Origin: Symbiodinium sp. CCMP2592
Lineage: Eukaryota > Sar > Dinophyceae > Suessiales > Symbiodiniaceae
Direction: 5' to 3'
Length of the DNA: 64,000 bases
NCBI GenBank assembly: GCA_905221615.1
Contig: CAJNDT010002857.1
Location: 186,001 to 250,000 of the forward strand
In this document: one piece after another, positions 30,887-41,366 of the stretch
Layout: every line of letters begins with the position of its first letter
How positions within the stretch are numbered: position 1 is the first letter of the stretch
Position numbers and translations under genes: made by a program
The notes under the pieces: generated by a model
The model's database searches: none
Seen by the model: the letters and a program-made list of their open reading frames with translations, nothing else
Told to the model about the DNA's origin: nothing

Positions 30887-30995
30887 CCCAAAGGGTCCAA
30901 AGTACCTTTATGGTAGAATGTAGGGTTCCTATGTTAGGAATTGCTATTATTATTTGGGGAAGTATCCCCCATAACAGTACTTTGGACCCTCTGGG
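30887..30995. mobile_element. Fold-back element, family B, copy 2
   Basis: CCCAAAGGGTCCAAAGTACC and mirrored GTACTTTGGACCCTCTGGG, with TAA on both flanks. Confidence 0.8.
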
Positions 30996-31269
30996 TAAGT
31001 TTCAGGGTTGCAGGATTTAGGGTTTGAGGCTTGGGGATTTGGCCGTCGGTTGAGGGGTGCGGACCGCGGAGATTGATGAAATGTCTGGGGTCTGGTGGCA
31101 TCATTCCTTAAGATCCCGCCAGGGACTCATAAATACAAAGTCTACAATTTCCCAAGCCCTTTGTCTAGGTATTTACGCCCCTCCGTTGTGACACATCAAG
31201 CAATGATGTAGTCTGGAGCAGCACTGAGCCCCATAACCCGAGAAGTCTACAAACGGCCTTCCGCATTTT

Positions 31270-31394
31270 GCCCCTAGAGGTCGCTGGTTTAACATTTACG
31301 GGCATTGGCAGAATTTAGGGCTGAAACAATTCGCCCCTAGAGGTCGCTGGTTTATAAAGGTTTAAGCGCATTGGCAGAATTTAGGGCTGAAACC
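31270..31394. repeat. 63-bp tandem duplication
   Basis: Two units beginning GCCCCTAGAGGTCGCTGG and ending near GCAGAATTTAGGGCTGAAAC, diverged in the middle. Confidence 0.8.
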
Positions 31395-31478
31395 TTTCGG
31401 ATGGGTTAGGGCTTGGTAAGCACAAGAAACCCCAGACACGTAACGAAGACAAGCAGCGGCTGATCTTTGCGCAAGCAA

Positions 31479-31669
31479 TCATGCATCCTTGCCGGGATGC
31501 TTGCAACGTAGTTGCCGAAGGAGGAGTACGATAAGAAGCACAACAACGGACACTGTACTGGACAGCGTCAGGGATACCGCGATCAGGGATGCTATGACTA
31601 TGAGGAGTACTAGAACGAACTGTATATAAGGGTTCCTGTTTGCGAATCCAACATTCAGTGGCTTATGAC
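31479..31669 (-). other. Hydrophobic open frame, possible membrane-tail remnant
   Basis: The minus-strand frame ending TGA 31481-31479 gives two hydrophobic helices (VLVLLIVIASLIAVSL and VSVVVLLIVLLL) and a basic tail RQLRCKHPGKDA. No start or splice sites are clear. May be an exon remnant or chance product of T-rich codons. Confidence 0.25.
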
Positions 31670-32409
31670 ATGCAGTTGAAAGTGTCGGGGTGTTGGATTT
31701 GGAGTGTAGGGTTTATAGACTGCAGGTGCCAGAAAGCACAATCCCCAAACTTTAAATCCGAATATCCCGAAACCCGCAAACTCTGAAATCCTGTTCTTGC
31801 AACCCCGAAGCCCCCAAACCCCCAACCCTAAACCCCCAAACCGTACAGGAATAATTCTGCAACCTCTAAGCTTCCGGTGACAAGAACTTGGCATGCAAGG
31901 CTCTAGAGTGTCGGGCTCTGGGGCTGTCGGTTTAGGGCTTCGGGTTCGGGGTTCAGGGTCGGGGGTGAAGGGCTGAACCCTTAAGGCTAAACTTATCTTT
32001 AAAGGACTCTTTTCTGGGAACAAAATCTTGTCACAAAACATTTAGAACAGGGTTTTCGGTCATGGTATGATACAGCCAAAACCAAGACCAGTAAGTTATT
32101 GTTACAAAATATTGTTAAGTGTTCCTTAGCCGCCCTTGGAACCAGAATAAACATACTATTCTTAATAATCACGGTACATTTGATTCTGATTGTTGCTAAG
32201 AACCGTAAAGTTCGGGCTTCCGTATCATCAGCCCTGAGTTGGAGTCATCCCTAAACCCTATATGCCCTAAACCCTAAACCCGAACCCCAAACCCTAAACC
32301 CAAACCCTAAACTCCAAACCCTAAACCCTCAAGAGCAGGATAAATAGAAATTGTGTGGATGTCGCTTCGAACTGCATTTTCGTTAGTTTCAAATTTTCAT
32401 TAAACGTGT
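31670..32409. other. Telomere-like words, no gene
   Basis: CCCTAAA words at 31800-31850 and 32250-32330; otherwise unrecognised. Confidence 0.45.
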
Positions 32410-32590
32410 CAGCCACATTCCAGCCCAGCCCCCAGCCTTCCAAAATTTAGCTGCCAAGCCTCAGCAGCCCAGCCAGCGCCAAGGGTTCGCCCAGCCCAGC
32501 CAGCCCCAATCCCCCCCGCCCCAACCCCAACCCCAGCCACAGCCCCTGCCCCAGCTCCAACCCCAGCCCAGCCCACTCCCAAAATCAAAA
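32410..32590. repeat. C-rich CAGCCC tract
   Basis: Irregular CAGCCC / CCCCAA repeats. A shorter similar tract is at 34445-34490. Confidence 0.8.
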
Positions 32591-33043
32591 CGTCAAAGCA
32601 GGAAACGAAACTGCCCAAAACGTGTCGCTCAAAACCCCGGACCCAAACCCTGTACAATTTCTATAAACCCCTGCACCCAAGGGAGAGTTGACCTCCAGAA
32701 GGGAAGCCCCTCCAGGAACAAGGTGTTTTGCCCTGGGGTCAATCCACTCACCACCACCAAACAACCTGGTGGTGACTGATCCCAATTCCATGGAGTCATC
32801 TTCTTCCCTGCCACCACTTCCCTCACTGCTGCTAGCTTTGTCCTCTGCACCCTCCTCTTCTTGATGTTCATCGTGTTTGCCTCTGCTCCTGCTCCTCGCT
32901 CTGTTGTGGCTGACTCTTGGTGCCATGCAGAAAAGCATAGCCAAGACAACCCCAGCAAAACAAGGGGCTTGGAGGCAGGATGCTGGAGCAGAGACTGCTC
33001 TAGCTGGTTGGACACCTGCCATGACCAAGGGGCCGAAAAGCAT
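32585..33043 (-). CDS. Possible small gene or exon, membrane-anchored acidic protein
   Basis: 152 residues with a stop codon two codons before the ATG. Residues 28-42 form a hydrophobic segment (CFAGVVLAMLFCMA) after a weakly hydrophobic N-terminus, followed by an Arg/Ser patch and a long acidic Glu/Ser region, then GGGEWIDPRAKHLVPGG. Composition is protein-like, no telomere-like words fall in the frame, but the C-terminus enters a repeat. No family recognised. Confidence 0.3.
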   Translation of the reverse strand: MLFGPLVMAGVQPARAVSAPASCLQAPCFAGVVLAMLFCMAPRVSHNRARSRSRGKHDEHQEEEGAEDKASSSEGSGGREEDDSMELGSVTTRLFGGGEWIDPRAKHLVPGGASLLEVNSPLGAGVYRNCTGFGSGVLSDTFWAVSFPALTF

Positions 33044-33721
33044 GAGTCACTTCATCTGCCTCGTCATGCTGGCTTGGCCTTCTAGGAACTTAGGGCAAAG
33101 TTCGACTTCACAAAAACAAGGCTGCAGGAGTTCACAACAACCATGTTTCAAACAACCCCACAGCAGGAGTTCACAATCACAAGTTTTCTAGCAACGCACG
33201 CTTCTTGTCTGACTGGTGAAACTCGCACTGCAAGGTCAGCTTTGGAGGCCCTGCAGCTGGTGGCCTTCTGGCTCCCTGGCCCCGCTGAAAAAAATGTTCG
33301 GCGGACAGATGTCCCAGATGCGCCCATCGGCCCACTCCGAGAGAAGCGCTGCACCCACAAAGGGCGAATGTCTCGTGGGCTGGGCAGCAATAAATCAGAT
33401 TTTATCAGAGTCTTCATTTACTTTACGACACTACACTTGGTCAGAGCAACTTCGCTTGGGCGATTTTCGCCGTGGGGCAGGGGCACAAACGAGGAAACAC
33501 CTCAAATCTATAGTTTTCATCGAGTCTCAAGCGCCTCGATGCTTGATGTTAGTTAACGAGAAGATGATGACGAACAAAATACGATCATCAAGCGCACAGA
33601 TCCAAAGCATGGGTCGGTGCCTTCGACGGCCTCAACTCTCTGCCTGAGGTGTTGGGGCTCGCCTGGCCTGTTGTGTGTCAACTACATTCAGCCAGAGCCT
33701 GTCGATACCTGAGTTAACATC
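33044..33721. other. Overlapping open frames, no supported gene
   Basis: Telomere-free sequence with frames on both strands up to 143 codons; none has recognisable motifs and they contradict one another. Confidence 0.35.
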
Positions 33722-34123
33722 ATGCAGGACGTCCAGGCCCCCAGCTCCCATCTCAGGTTATCTGAAAGCATCGACTTTGGTTCTTACCGGTGGGGAAATC
33801 AACATGGCCGGAATCACATCGCGATGGACTACGATTTGTTTCACTCTAACGGATCCCTGAAGGATCACCACACATTGCAGCCGGTGCGCACGAGCCAGAG
33901 CATATTCGGTCCCATGTCGCCAGCTAGCAGCACTGGCTTCGTCGGTCTCCGTTTGGAACGGCTGCAGATCCGTTTCCGCCTGAAGTCATACTATAGGGGG
34001 TGGGACAAGGTGACGATCCGGAGAACCAAGCAGGAGTCATTCGGTCAACCGCGAACCGAGACGGTCACGTCAAAGGGAGGACCAAAAAAACACAACGAGG
34101 AGATCATATTGCGATCTCGGTAA
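33722..34123 (+). CDS. Possible exon, unknown protein
   Basis: 133 codons from ATG 33722 with G/C-rich third positions through about residue 100 (SIDFGSYRWGNQHGRNH, RLERLQIRFRLKSYYRGW), ending in a Lys/Arg-rich tail. No domain recognised; reading frame on the other strand is poor. Confidence 0.25.
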   Translation: MQDVQAPSSHLRLSESIDFGSYRWGNQHGRNHIAMDYDLFHSNGSLKDHHTLQPVRTSQSIFGPMSPASSTGFVGLRLERLQIRFRLKSYYRGWDKVTIRRTKQESFGQPRTETVTSKGGPKKHNEEIILRSR

Positions 34124-34133
34124 TTGCGCGTGG

Positions 34134-34211
34134 ACGAGTATCGGCATGCGTGCGCATGTGCGTGCATGTACGCGTGTGCGTGTGGGTTTATGTGTATGTA
34201 TGTATGTATGT
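34134..34211. repeat. Purine-pyrimidine alternating GT/GC tract
   Basis: GCGTGCGCATGTGCGTGC grading into GTATGTATG; Z-DNA-prone composition. Confidence 0.7.
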
Positions 34212-34260
34212 TGCGACTGTGCTGACGTCCAAAGGAGGAATAGTACATACCAGGATCAGC

Positions 34261-34320
34261 TGAAAACGTTTCGTTCAAAACGTTTTTGGCACCCAAACCC
34301 TTAACAATTTCTACTAACAA
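34261..34320 (+). repeat. AACGTTT unit, copy 2
   Basis: TTCGTTCAAAACGTTTTTGG then CACCCAAACCC TTAACAATTTCTACTAAC; nearly identical to 34738-34786, and a diverged copy at 32617-32670. Confidence 0.75.
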
Positions 34321-34704
34321 TATTGATACTAATAATACCAAAAGGAACGCTAATACAGGATCCAGGGTTTAAAGGATAGGGTTTAGGGTCTAAGGTTTCG
34401 AATTCAAGGATTATAGATTAAGGTTTAGGGTTTAGGGTTTAGGGACCCAGCCCAGCCCAACCCAGTCCAGCCCAGCCAGCCCAGTCTATATTCCGAGTAG
34501 TTGAAATCATAAATACAAAACGTCGCTCGCATCAGAAAAGAAGACTCTATTTCTTTCACGAAAATAAGAAGATTTAGGGTTTAAGGTCTCGAGACTACTA
34601 GTAAAAGCCTCATACTCATACTAGTCAAGAGGACGCGCAAGCGCGCGCGAAGAGATCTGTGGAACTTAAAGTTTCCAGCAAATAAAATGTGGTTTCAGTC
34701 AGAA

Positions 34705-34786
34705 AAACGTGTCGGTCAGAACGTTTCGGTCAAAACGTTTCGATCAAAACGTTTTTGGCACCCAAACCCTTAACAATTTCTACTAA
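34705..34786 (+). repeat. AACGTTT unit, copy 3, with internal tandem words
   Basis: Repeated CGGTCAAAACGTTT words lead into the same 3' part as at 34261. Confidence 0.75.
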
Positions 34787-34899
34787 CCCCAAACCCCTAA
34801 AACCTAAACCCAAAGCCCCTACACCCTAAACCCTACAGTCATCACCAAGGATCAGAGCTCGAAGCTCGGCCCAGGGAGCCTCGCAGAAGGAGGAATTCG

Positions 34900-35172
34900 G
34901 AGTTTTAGGGCTTCGGAGCTTTAGGGGTTTAGGTTTTAAGGGCTCAGGCTTTCGGGGTTTAGGCTTAAGGTGTTTAGGTTTTAGGGGTTCAGGTTTTAGG
35001 GGTTTAGGTTTTAAGGGTTTAGGTTTTAGGGGTTTAGGTTTCAGGGGTTTAGATTTTAGGGGTTTAGTAGGGCTTCGGTTTGTTGGGTCTAGGGTTTAGC
35101 GGCTTTGGGTTTAGGTTTTAAGGGTTTAGGTTTTAGGTTCTCGTTGGGTCTAGGGTTTAGGGAGTTTAGGGT
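34900..35172 (+). repeat. Degenerate TTTAGGGG / TTTTAAGGG array
   Basis: About 270 bases of TTTAGGTTTTAGGGG-like units with shifting length, richer in T than telomeric arrays elsewhere. Confidence 0.8.
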
Positions 35173-35237
35173 GTCCTTTTGGGCGTGCCAAAGTCCTAGC
35201 TTTCTCATGGCGGCTACTTCAGGTTTCGCAATCTTTC

Positions 35238-35320
35238 CCAGAGGCTCCATGTACCCTTATTATTGTCCCATATAGGTACTTTAAGGCCTAAGTATAGACT
35301 ATAGTGTTACATGGAGCCTT
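35238..35320. mobile_element. Fold-back element, family C, copy 3
   Basis: AGAGGCTCCATGTACCC and mirrored TTACATGGAGCCTT. Confidence 0.7.
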
Positions 35321-35406
35321 AGGGTTTCTTTGGACCCCACTCCAGGGTTGCAGGGAGCGCCAGGACATCCCACAGACTCAGCAGAGTATGGTCGTACTGC
35401 AACATA

Positions 35407-35510
35407 TGGGAGCTTCCGCAAATTCGGGGTACCTTGTTCTGGGGTCCTTATAGTAAGGATCCTACCATTTAGGGTACTATATCGGGGTCCCCTATTTTCG
35501 GAAACTCCCA
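35407..35510. mobile_element. Fold-back element, family F, copy 1
   Basis: Arms TGGGAGCTTCCGCAAATT and CTATTTTCGGAAACTCCCA, TA at left flank. Confidence 0.75.
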
Positions 35511-36794
35511 CATGGACAAAACGTTCCAGTCGCATTTTCCTGAAGGCTCATCTCTCTCGTAAACAGCTTCGAACACGTGTGGGCACTGCTGCTTGATGCG
35601 GTTCAAGAGAGAGCACGGAATAGCCCAGGAATCCATCGTGAAGCTTATTGTTCTCTATGGCATGCGTAGTGCGGAGGTGCCCCTGATACAACATGTCTGC
35701 TTGGTCGACAACCCAAGCTAGTGTGAGTCTGAGAACAACGAATCTGCCTGGCTGAAGGTGCCTCCATCTGCTGATCCATCATCTCAGAAGCACTAACGAG
35801 CAACGTCGAGGCAGCACGCAAGAATCGTTGCAGCACGATCCCTGAGACAGCCTGGCTTGGAAACCCCTTGAGTTTAGCGAAAAGAAACCTGGTCGTCTTG
35901 ACTGTTAGGGTGGGTATGGTGGCTGTAGCGAGGGGTTTGCTTCGGGGGTCCCTCTAAGGTCCGTAGGCCACTCCCTGAACCTACACCCCAATTCTGCCCC
36001 GTAAATCTAAGCCCTAATCTTTGCACCTCCTGAAACTACGCGCTAGACATGAACCAGTAACCCCTAAACCCTTCTTGTTGCAGAAGGTAAGGGGTAACCC
36101 TGTGAGACCTGTAAGCTAGCCGTTGAACAGAATCCCAACCGAACAGCAGAAATACGAAACCCAACTAGGTATGCGGTTAACATCTGCATGGGCTAGGACC
36201 GAATTTGTAGCCTCGGTAAGGCTCGTCAGGTTTATAGCGCCGTCCGCTAGTTTGAACCCTAGGAAAGACTCAGGGTTTAGAGCATTCTCAAAGGTGAAAC
36301 TCTACACCCTAAAACCCTAAACCTTTGGCCCAGAGCATTGTCTCTGGTCTTCGACAACCTGGAAGAAGAAAGTATACACGGTTATTTCACTACAAATCCT
36401 GTGAGGAACAAGTCCACACAAAAAAGTTTTAAAACATGGCACTCCCGAACCCAGTTAAAAAAAATCGATCCCTAAACTCTGTACTGGCACCCCTTAACCC
36501 TACACCCAGCCTTATGCCCTATAATCATAATCCGTATAGACCGCGTCTAGATCCTTCAAAGGAACCCTTAAAACGGTCCCGAAAACTAGTTAAGTCTAAG
36601 TTGAGCCCTCTTTGAACCCTTCGAAGCAGAAGTCGGCAACATGAAGGCTTGCCCACACCTACAACCACTGAGGGTCCTAAGTACTATTATGGGGAATAAT
36701 GTTTAGGGTTTCAGGTTTAGAGTTTAGGGTTTAGGGGAATACTTTCCCAAATCATGATAGTGTTTCTTACATGGAAACCCTACAATATAGCGAC
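35511..36794. other. No gene recognised
   Basis: 35511-35840 lacks repeats and has short contradictory frames; telomere-like words resume from 35930. 36670-36780 holds a family B fragment interrupted by telomere-like DNA. Confidence 0.45.
36670..36785. mobile_element. Family B fragment split by telomere-like insert
   Basis: GGTCCTAAGTACTATTATGG and CCCAAATCATGATAG match family B, but about 43 bases of TTTAGGG-type words sit between, bounded by GGGGAATA at 36691-36698 and 36734-36741. Confidence 0.6.
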
Positions 36795-36900
36795 TTGCTG
36801 CTCATGGACAAAATCCTGCATTACCCATTATAAGGAATATACCATAGTTCCCATAGTTTGGAGTCCTAAGGGTCATGCAGGATTTTGTCCATCAGCAGTA
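36795..36900. mobile_element. Fold-back element, family E, copy 1
   Basis: CATGGACAAAATCCTGCATT and mirrored ATGCAGGATTTTGTCCAT. Other copies: 40091, 55412, 56929, 59766 (truncated). Confidence 0.8.
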
Positions 36901-37430
36901 GGACCGTTTGGGAACCACCACGTGAAAGCTGAAGCTGCCTTCTCGGCGTGTAGGGGTTTAGGGTTTAGAGCCTGTTGCTTCCGGTGGCATTGGACTTGCA
37001 AATTGGGCGTAAAACAACTTGATCTACTTTTGAATGCCGCAATTCAGGTACATCCACCCCCACCCCATCCAAGCCTTAAGCACAAAGCCCGATACCCTAA
37101 ATGCGTACGTAGTGATCGCGGTGTCCTAAGCCCTACACCATGTAAAACAATACTTGGAGGATTCTTTACCTGAGCTATCTGTTGTACTTATAGTTACTTT
37201 TAGCCTCACTTCAAGTACTTACAACCCTAAAGCCACAACCTTAGACCCTGGAGTAGCCTTGATGTCTGTGGAGCATCCCAGTCTTGTGTTCCGCCACGCG
37301 CTGCCCCATCGCCTTCTAAAGGGGTAATTTGTTGCGTTGTGGCTTTGGGGCCCTTATGTAAGGGGTCCTTATAGGGATCTATAGGGTTCCTTACAGGGAT
37401 CTATAGAGTTTAGGGTTTAGGGTTTAGGGT

Positions 37431-37555
37431 CTACTTGGAAGATCATGGGGCTCAGTAAGCAAGTTTCTATGTACGCTAAGTGGGGTTATAAGCAATTATA
37501 AATGTAGCTACCTTAATTATAATCCTTGTTACTCGGGCCCATGATCCTCGAAGTA
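37431..37555. mobile_element. Fold-back element, family A, copy 3
   Basis: TA-flanked palindrome; preceded by GATCTATAG...GGGTTTAGGGTTTAGGGTC, the same leader as at 46.9 and 62.6 kb. Confidence 0.8.
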
Positions 37556-37840
37556 TATATGAATAGGTACCTGGGTTTAGGCTTAAGGGTTTAGGGGTTT
37601 AGGGGTTAGGGGTTCAGGGTTTAGGGGTCTAGGGTTTAGGGTTTAGGGGTTCAGGGTTTAGAGAGTATGAATAGATACCTCTATGGGAACCATAAAGGGG
37701 AACTAGAAAGGCCACTACTCTCGTTGCTGTTGGTCCTAGAGTCCTAAAGTCTTTCTGACACCTTTGTCTGATGAAGTCTCAATACAAACCGGGAGCCCGA
37801 GAGTTTCGAGATTAGGTTTCGCAGGGTTTAGGGTTTAGGG

Positions 37841-37925
37841 ATTAGGCTTCGTAGGGTTTATAGAAAGGGTTTAGGGATTAGGTTTCGTAGGGTTTATAGA
37901 AAGGGTTTAGGGATTAGGTTTCGTA
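37841..37925. repeat. 36-bp tandem repeat
   Basis: ATTAGGTTTCGTAGGGTTTA TAGAAAGGGTTTAGGG repeated about 2.3 times. Confidence 0.85.
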
Positions 37926-38317
37926 GGGTTTCGTACATTCATGAGATTCTTTTAAATATGCGAGGACTTTGACGGACTGCTTTGCAGGCGACCACACCGC
38001 TGCAGGCTTCTTCATGGACGCTGCTTTTGCAACGACTTTCAGCTGTCTCTTCGAGAGCTCATTCTTGCGGAAACGTTTCACTGGCGCAAACTCATACAAT
38101 TGATGACGGGCGGTCGCGGCTGGGATCTCCAAGCCGCGGTCAAACCAAGACCAGCGTCGGAGCATGCCACAACTTCATCTGGAGCCACCATGCGTAGCCA
38201 GTTGAGGCCGCACTTCCTGAAGGGTTTCCGTGCCACCAGGCCTCCCTTCTTGAGCTGCTTTGCTTTCAAGGGCTTGAACAACAAGCTTTTGCTGAAGCGC
38301 CCAGCCACAACCAACAT
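37914..38317 (-). pseudogene. Possible host coding island with a frame change
   Basis: Two minus-strand frames with dinoflagellate-like G/C third positions follow one another: from ATG 38317 (FSKSLLFKPLKAKQLKKGGL, RKCGLNWLRMVAPDEVV) and then, from about 38160, a second frame (YEFAPVKRFRKNELSKRQLK, MKKPAAVWSPAKQSVKVL) that runs into repeats near 37920. Both are Lys/Arg-rich and read as one basic protein of about 140 residues if a small indel near 38140-38160 is allowed. The family is unknown; an RNA-binding or ribosome-associated role is only a guess from charge. Confidence 0.4.
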
Positions 38318-38562
38318 ACGGCCTTGCTGTATCTGCGTCTTGCTGTGTTGTTTTGTGGGGACTGAATTACAGGCACCTTCTGGCTGCAGTGGCCGCTTTT
38401 GACAGCGGCAGCGCGAGTCACGCCATGCTGAGACCCATCAGCCTGCTATGTTGTGTAATAGCTTGGAATATGACAAAAAGGGGTTTAGTACGGTTTCCGG
38501 TGAATCCAGGCTTTAAGGCTTTGGGTCTAGGGGCTTAGGGTTCAGGGCTGAGGGTTTAGGTT

Positions 38563-38970
38563 GGTTGGCACATGGATGCTCTGCAGGAATGGCGGAGTCT
38601 GATCTGTCGTTATCATGGTTGGCACATGGATGCTCAGCGGGAATGGCTGGAGTCTGATCTGGACGTTATCATGGTTGGCACATGGATGCTCTGCGGGAAT
38701 GGCAGGTACCATGGTTGGCACATGGATGCTCCGCGGGAATGGCTGGAGTCTGATCTGGACGTTATCATGGAATGGATGGAGTCTGATCTGGACGTTATCA
38801 TGGTTGGCACATGGATGCTCTGCGGGAATGGATGGCGTCTGATCTGGACGTTATCATGGAATGGATGGAGTCTGATCTGGACGTTATCATGGTTGGCATG
38901 TGGATGCTCTGCGGGAATGGATGGCGTCTGATCTGGACGTTATCATGGTTGGCACATGGATGCTCTGTTC
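38563..38970 (+). repeat. Minisatellite, about 56-bp unit
   Basis: Units starting at 38569, 38623, 38679, 38719, 38809, 38898 and 38953 on the word CACATGGATGCTC (one reads CATGTGGATGCTC). Spacing of 54-56 is broken by a 16-base loss and by two extra 34-base half units. The unit length is not a multiple of three, so the several open frames across it are not evidence for a protein. Confidence 0.9.
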
Positions 38971-40090
38971 GTGGAAAATCCAGAAACACCGCGTGCCCCG
39001 AGGTTTTCGCCGTGTCAAATATGAGGAAGTGCGCGACTTGCTGTACCCGAAGCAGTTCGAACGCGATGATGGTGGGTATAATGAGGAACCCCCCCAAAAT
39101 AGCACAGCTATAATTGCTAAGGGTCCTAATTATATCAAATCCCTATGGGCCCCTTATAGTAACCCTTCTAGACCCCTTCAAAAGGAACCCTTAAAGGAAC
39201 CCTTATGCCCCCTGTAGGGCCCTTATAGCAACCCCTGGGCTTAGGGCGCAGAGTTCGTATCCCGCCTAAAGTGGCAAAGTGGCGGCCCCGTCTGCCGTGA
39301 GGCACTGGGGAGAAGATCGCAGAAAGCCATGGCTGGTGATTCCTTTAAGGTTCCTTAAAGGGTTCCTTACAGGGACCCTTAACAGGGGTCTATAAGGGTT
39401 CTATAAGAAGGGTTTTGGGGGTTATAAGGTTCCTGTCAGAGTTCTGACTCATAAGGTCTAGGAATGAGGATTTCTTTTGGGTTTCGAGTGTAGGATTTTG
39501 GGTTTGGACTCTGGATGTAGGGTTGAAGGTGTACCGATTTAGGGTTTAGGGGTTTAGGGTTTAGGGTTCAGGGTGTGCCGGTTCAGGGTTTAGGGGTTTA
39601 GGGTTTAGCATTTAGGGTTTAGGGTTGAGAGTGCAGGGATTCCTGCTGTTTACTGGGAGCTTTGGTCACCGGGGTCTTCGCTTATCGGTCCCGAGCCACG
39701 GGGCTTGCGGCGGCCTCGGCTTCCTGTGTGGGTTTTATGGTTAAGGATTCTTTTTGTTTTTTTTGTCAAGGGTTTCGGGTGCAGGGTTTGTCTTTACCTG
39801 GAAGAACCTGCCTTCTGAAGGCCTTATAGAAGGAAATCATAATCAGGAACCCTAAAAAGTAGGTCTCAGGAACCCAAAAAAGTAGGTCAACCAGGGTTCA
39901 GGTAGGGTTTAGGGGCAACCCTAAAAGGAGATTCAGGGTGCAGGTAGGGTTTAGGGTTTAGGGTAGTTTTCCCGGGCTGAGCTCGGGCGTCAGCGCGATT
40001 CGACGAAGGAACAGGGTCATGGGGTACATCATTTCGGGATAACGCTCGGAACTTGGAACCATTAATTGAAGAAGAATTGGAGAGGCACGG
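38971..40090. other. Telomere-like words, no gene
   Basis: 39150-39425 has CCTTAAAGG/GGTCTATAAGG words; TTTAGGG-type arrays at 39536-39630. Confidence 0.5.
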
Positions 40091-40190
40091 TTGATGATAC
40101 AAATCCTGCATGACCTTAAGGACCCTAAACCATGGGAACTATGGTAAATTCCTTATAAGGGATAATGCAGGATTTTGTCCATCAGCAGTA
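40091..40190. mobile_element. Fold-back element, family E, copy 2
   Basis: TGATGATACAAATCCTGCAT and mirrored ATGCAGGATTTTGTCCATCA. Confidence 0.75.
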
Positions 40191-41175
40191 GTTCGCGTTA
40201 ACGGTTGCGTTTCAATGCGGAAGCCGATGAGGTTTGGAGTCTATGGGCTCCCTTCTGACGATCTTAACTTCTGACATACCGGTGCCGACGCAGATGCACC
40301 CATGAGACGGGACCTGAGACCGTTAATGCTCGTAGTCCATTTTCGTCTAGGGGTTTGGGGTTAGGGTTTGGGGTTTAGTGCTTTGAGCATCCGGGTTTTG
40401 GGAACAGAACCAACACCTCCTGGATGGAATAATCAATCTGACACTGGCACGGGCACGTTTCGGCTGCATAATATCTCACAGACGGTCGCGACCTTGCGAT
40501 TAAATAGATTGCCTAGCTACTTTCTGTGGACAGATTGTTGCCTAGAGTAGCAATGTTGAATCTTGGTTGTTGCGGCTTGTGTAAGGATCCCTCCTGTAGG
40601 TACACAGGTCAGAGGACAGCATCTCGCTGCAGCATGCCCGATTTTAGCAATACAGATAGAAGCTCGGCAGGCACTGAAGCAACTTTCTGCCCGTGACAGT
40701 CTATTCTTTTGCTACGCTCCGCAAATACGGCGAGATCAGATTCGTCATGTCAATCTCGCAGCGGCTTGTCGTTTAGAGGTGTGGGTGAGTTAATTAAGCC
40801 TGAACAGCACGTTCATTTCACCCTAAAAACCTAGCAAACCACCCGAAACTTGATAGGGCTTACAGCTTGATTGGTAAGGGTTTAAAGGGGGTGTAGGGGC
40901 TTACAATTTAACGGACACACCACTCTAACCCTAAAGCCTAAACCCTATAAACACTAGACCTTGGATACTGCCCCAATACAGTAACAGTCTATAGATCCCT
41001 TTAAAGGACACCTTATTATAGATCCCTTTAAAAGGAAACCTTATAGATACCCCTCAACTTGCCTAAACTCTATAATTTAAACACTAAGCCCCTAACCATT
41101 CGGCTTCTTCACTCGGTAGGTTGGATGGCCACCGGTAAAGACGGTCGACCCTGCTGGCCTCCGGGTCCAAGCCAA
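40191..41175. other. No gene supported
   Basis: 40560-40800 is a telomere-free island with a 76-codon frame in which QHLAAAC and VNLAAAC recur; too little to call. 40963-41000 is a truncated family K arm. Confidence 0.4.
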
Positions 41176-41207
41176 AGGGCTCCATGTACAAATAAATAAA
41201 GGGGGTT

Positions 41208-41267
<60 letters not shown>

Positions 41268-41294
41268 ATATTCATTTACTTATTTATCTCTATG

Positions 41295-41331
<37 letters not shown>

Positions 41332-41366
41332 GCCTAAGTATTTGCTATCTGGGTACATGGAGCCTT
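41176..41366. mobile_element. Fold-back element, family C, copy 4, with palindromic microsatellite centre
   Basis: GGCTCCATGTAC and GTACATGGAGCC arms; centre is (TC)n(TA)n ... (TA)n(GA)n, itself an inverted pair. Confidence 0.8.

Noticed and set aside
32409-32657. Gly/Ala-rich 82-codon minus frame
   Set aside because: Translation of the CAGCCC tract.
38563-38970. CRISPR-like array
   Set aside because: Units are contiguous repeats without unique spacers, in eukaryotic-type DNA.
38572-39217. Overlapping ORFs of 100-120 codons
   Set aside because: They run through the 56-bp minisatellite, whose unit length shifts frame, so they are by-products.
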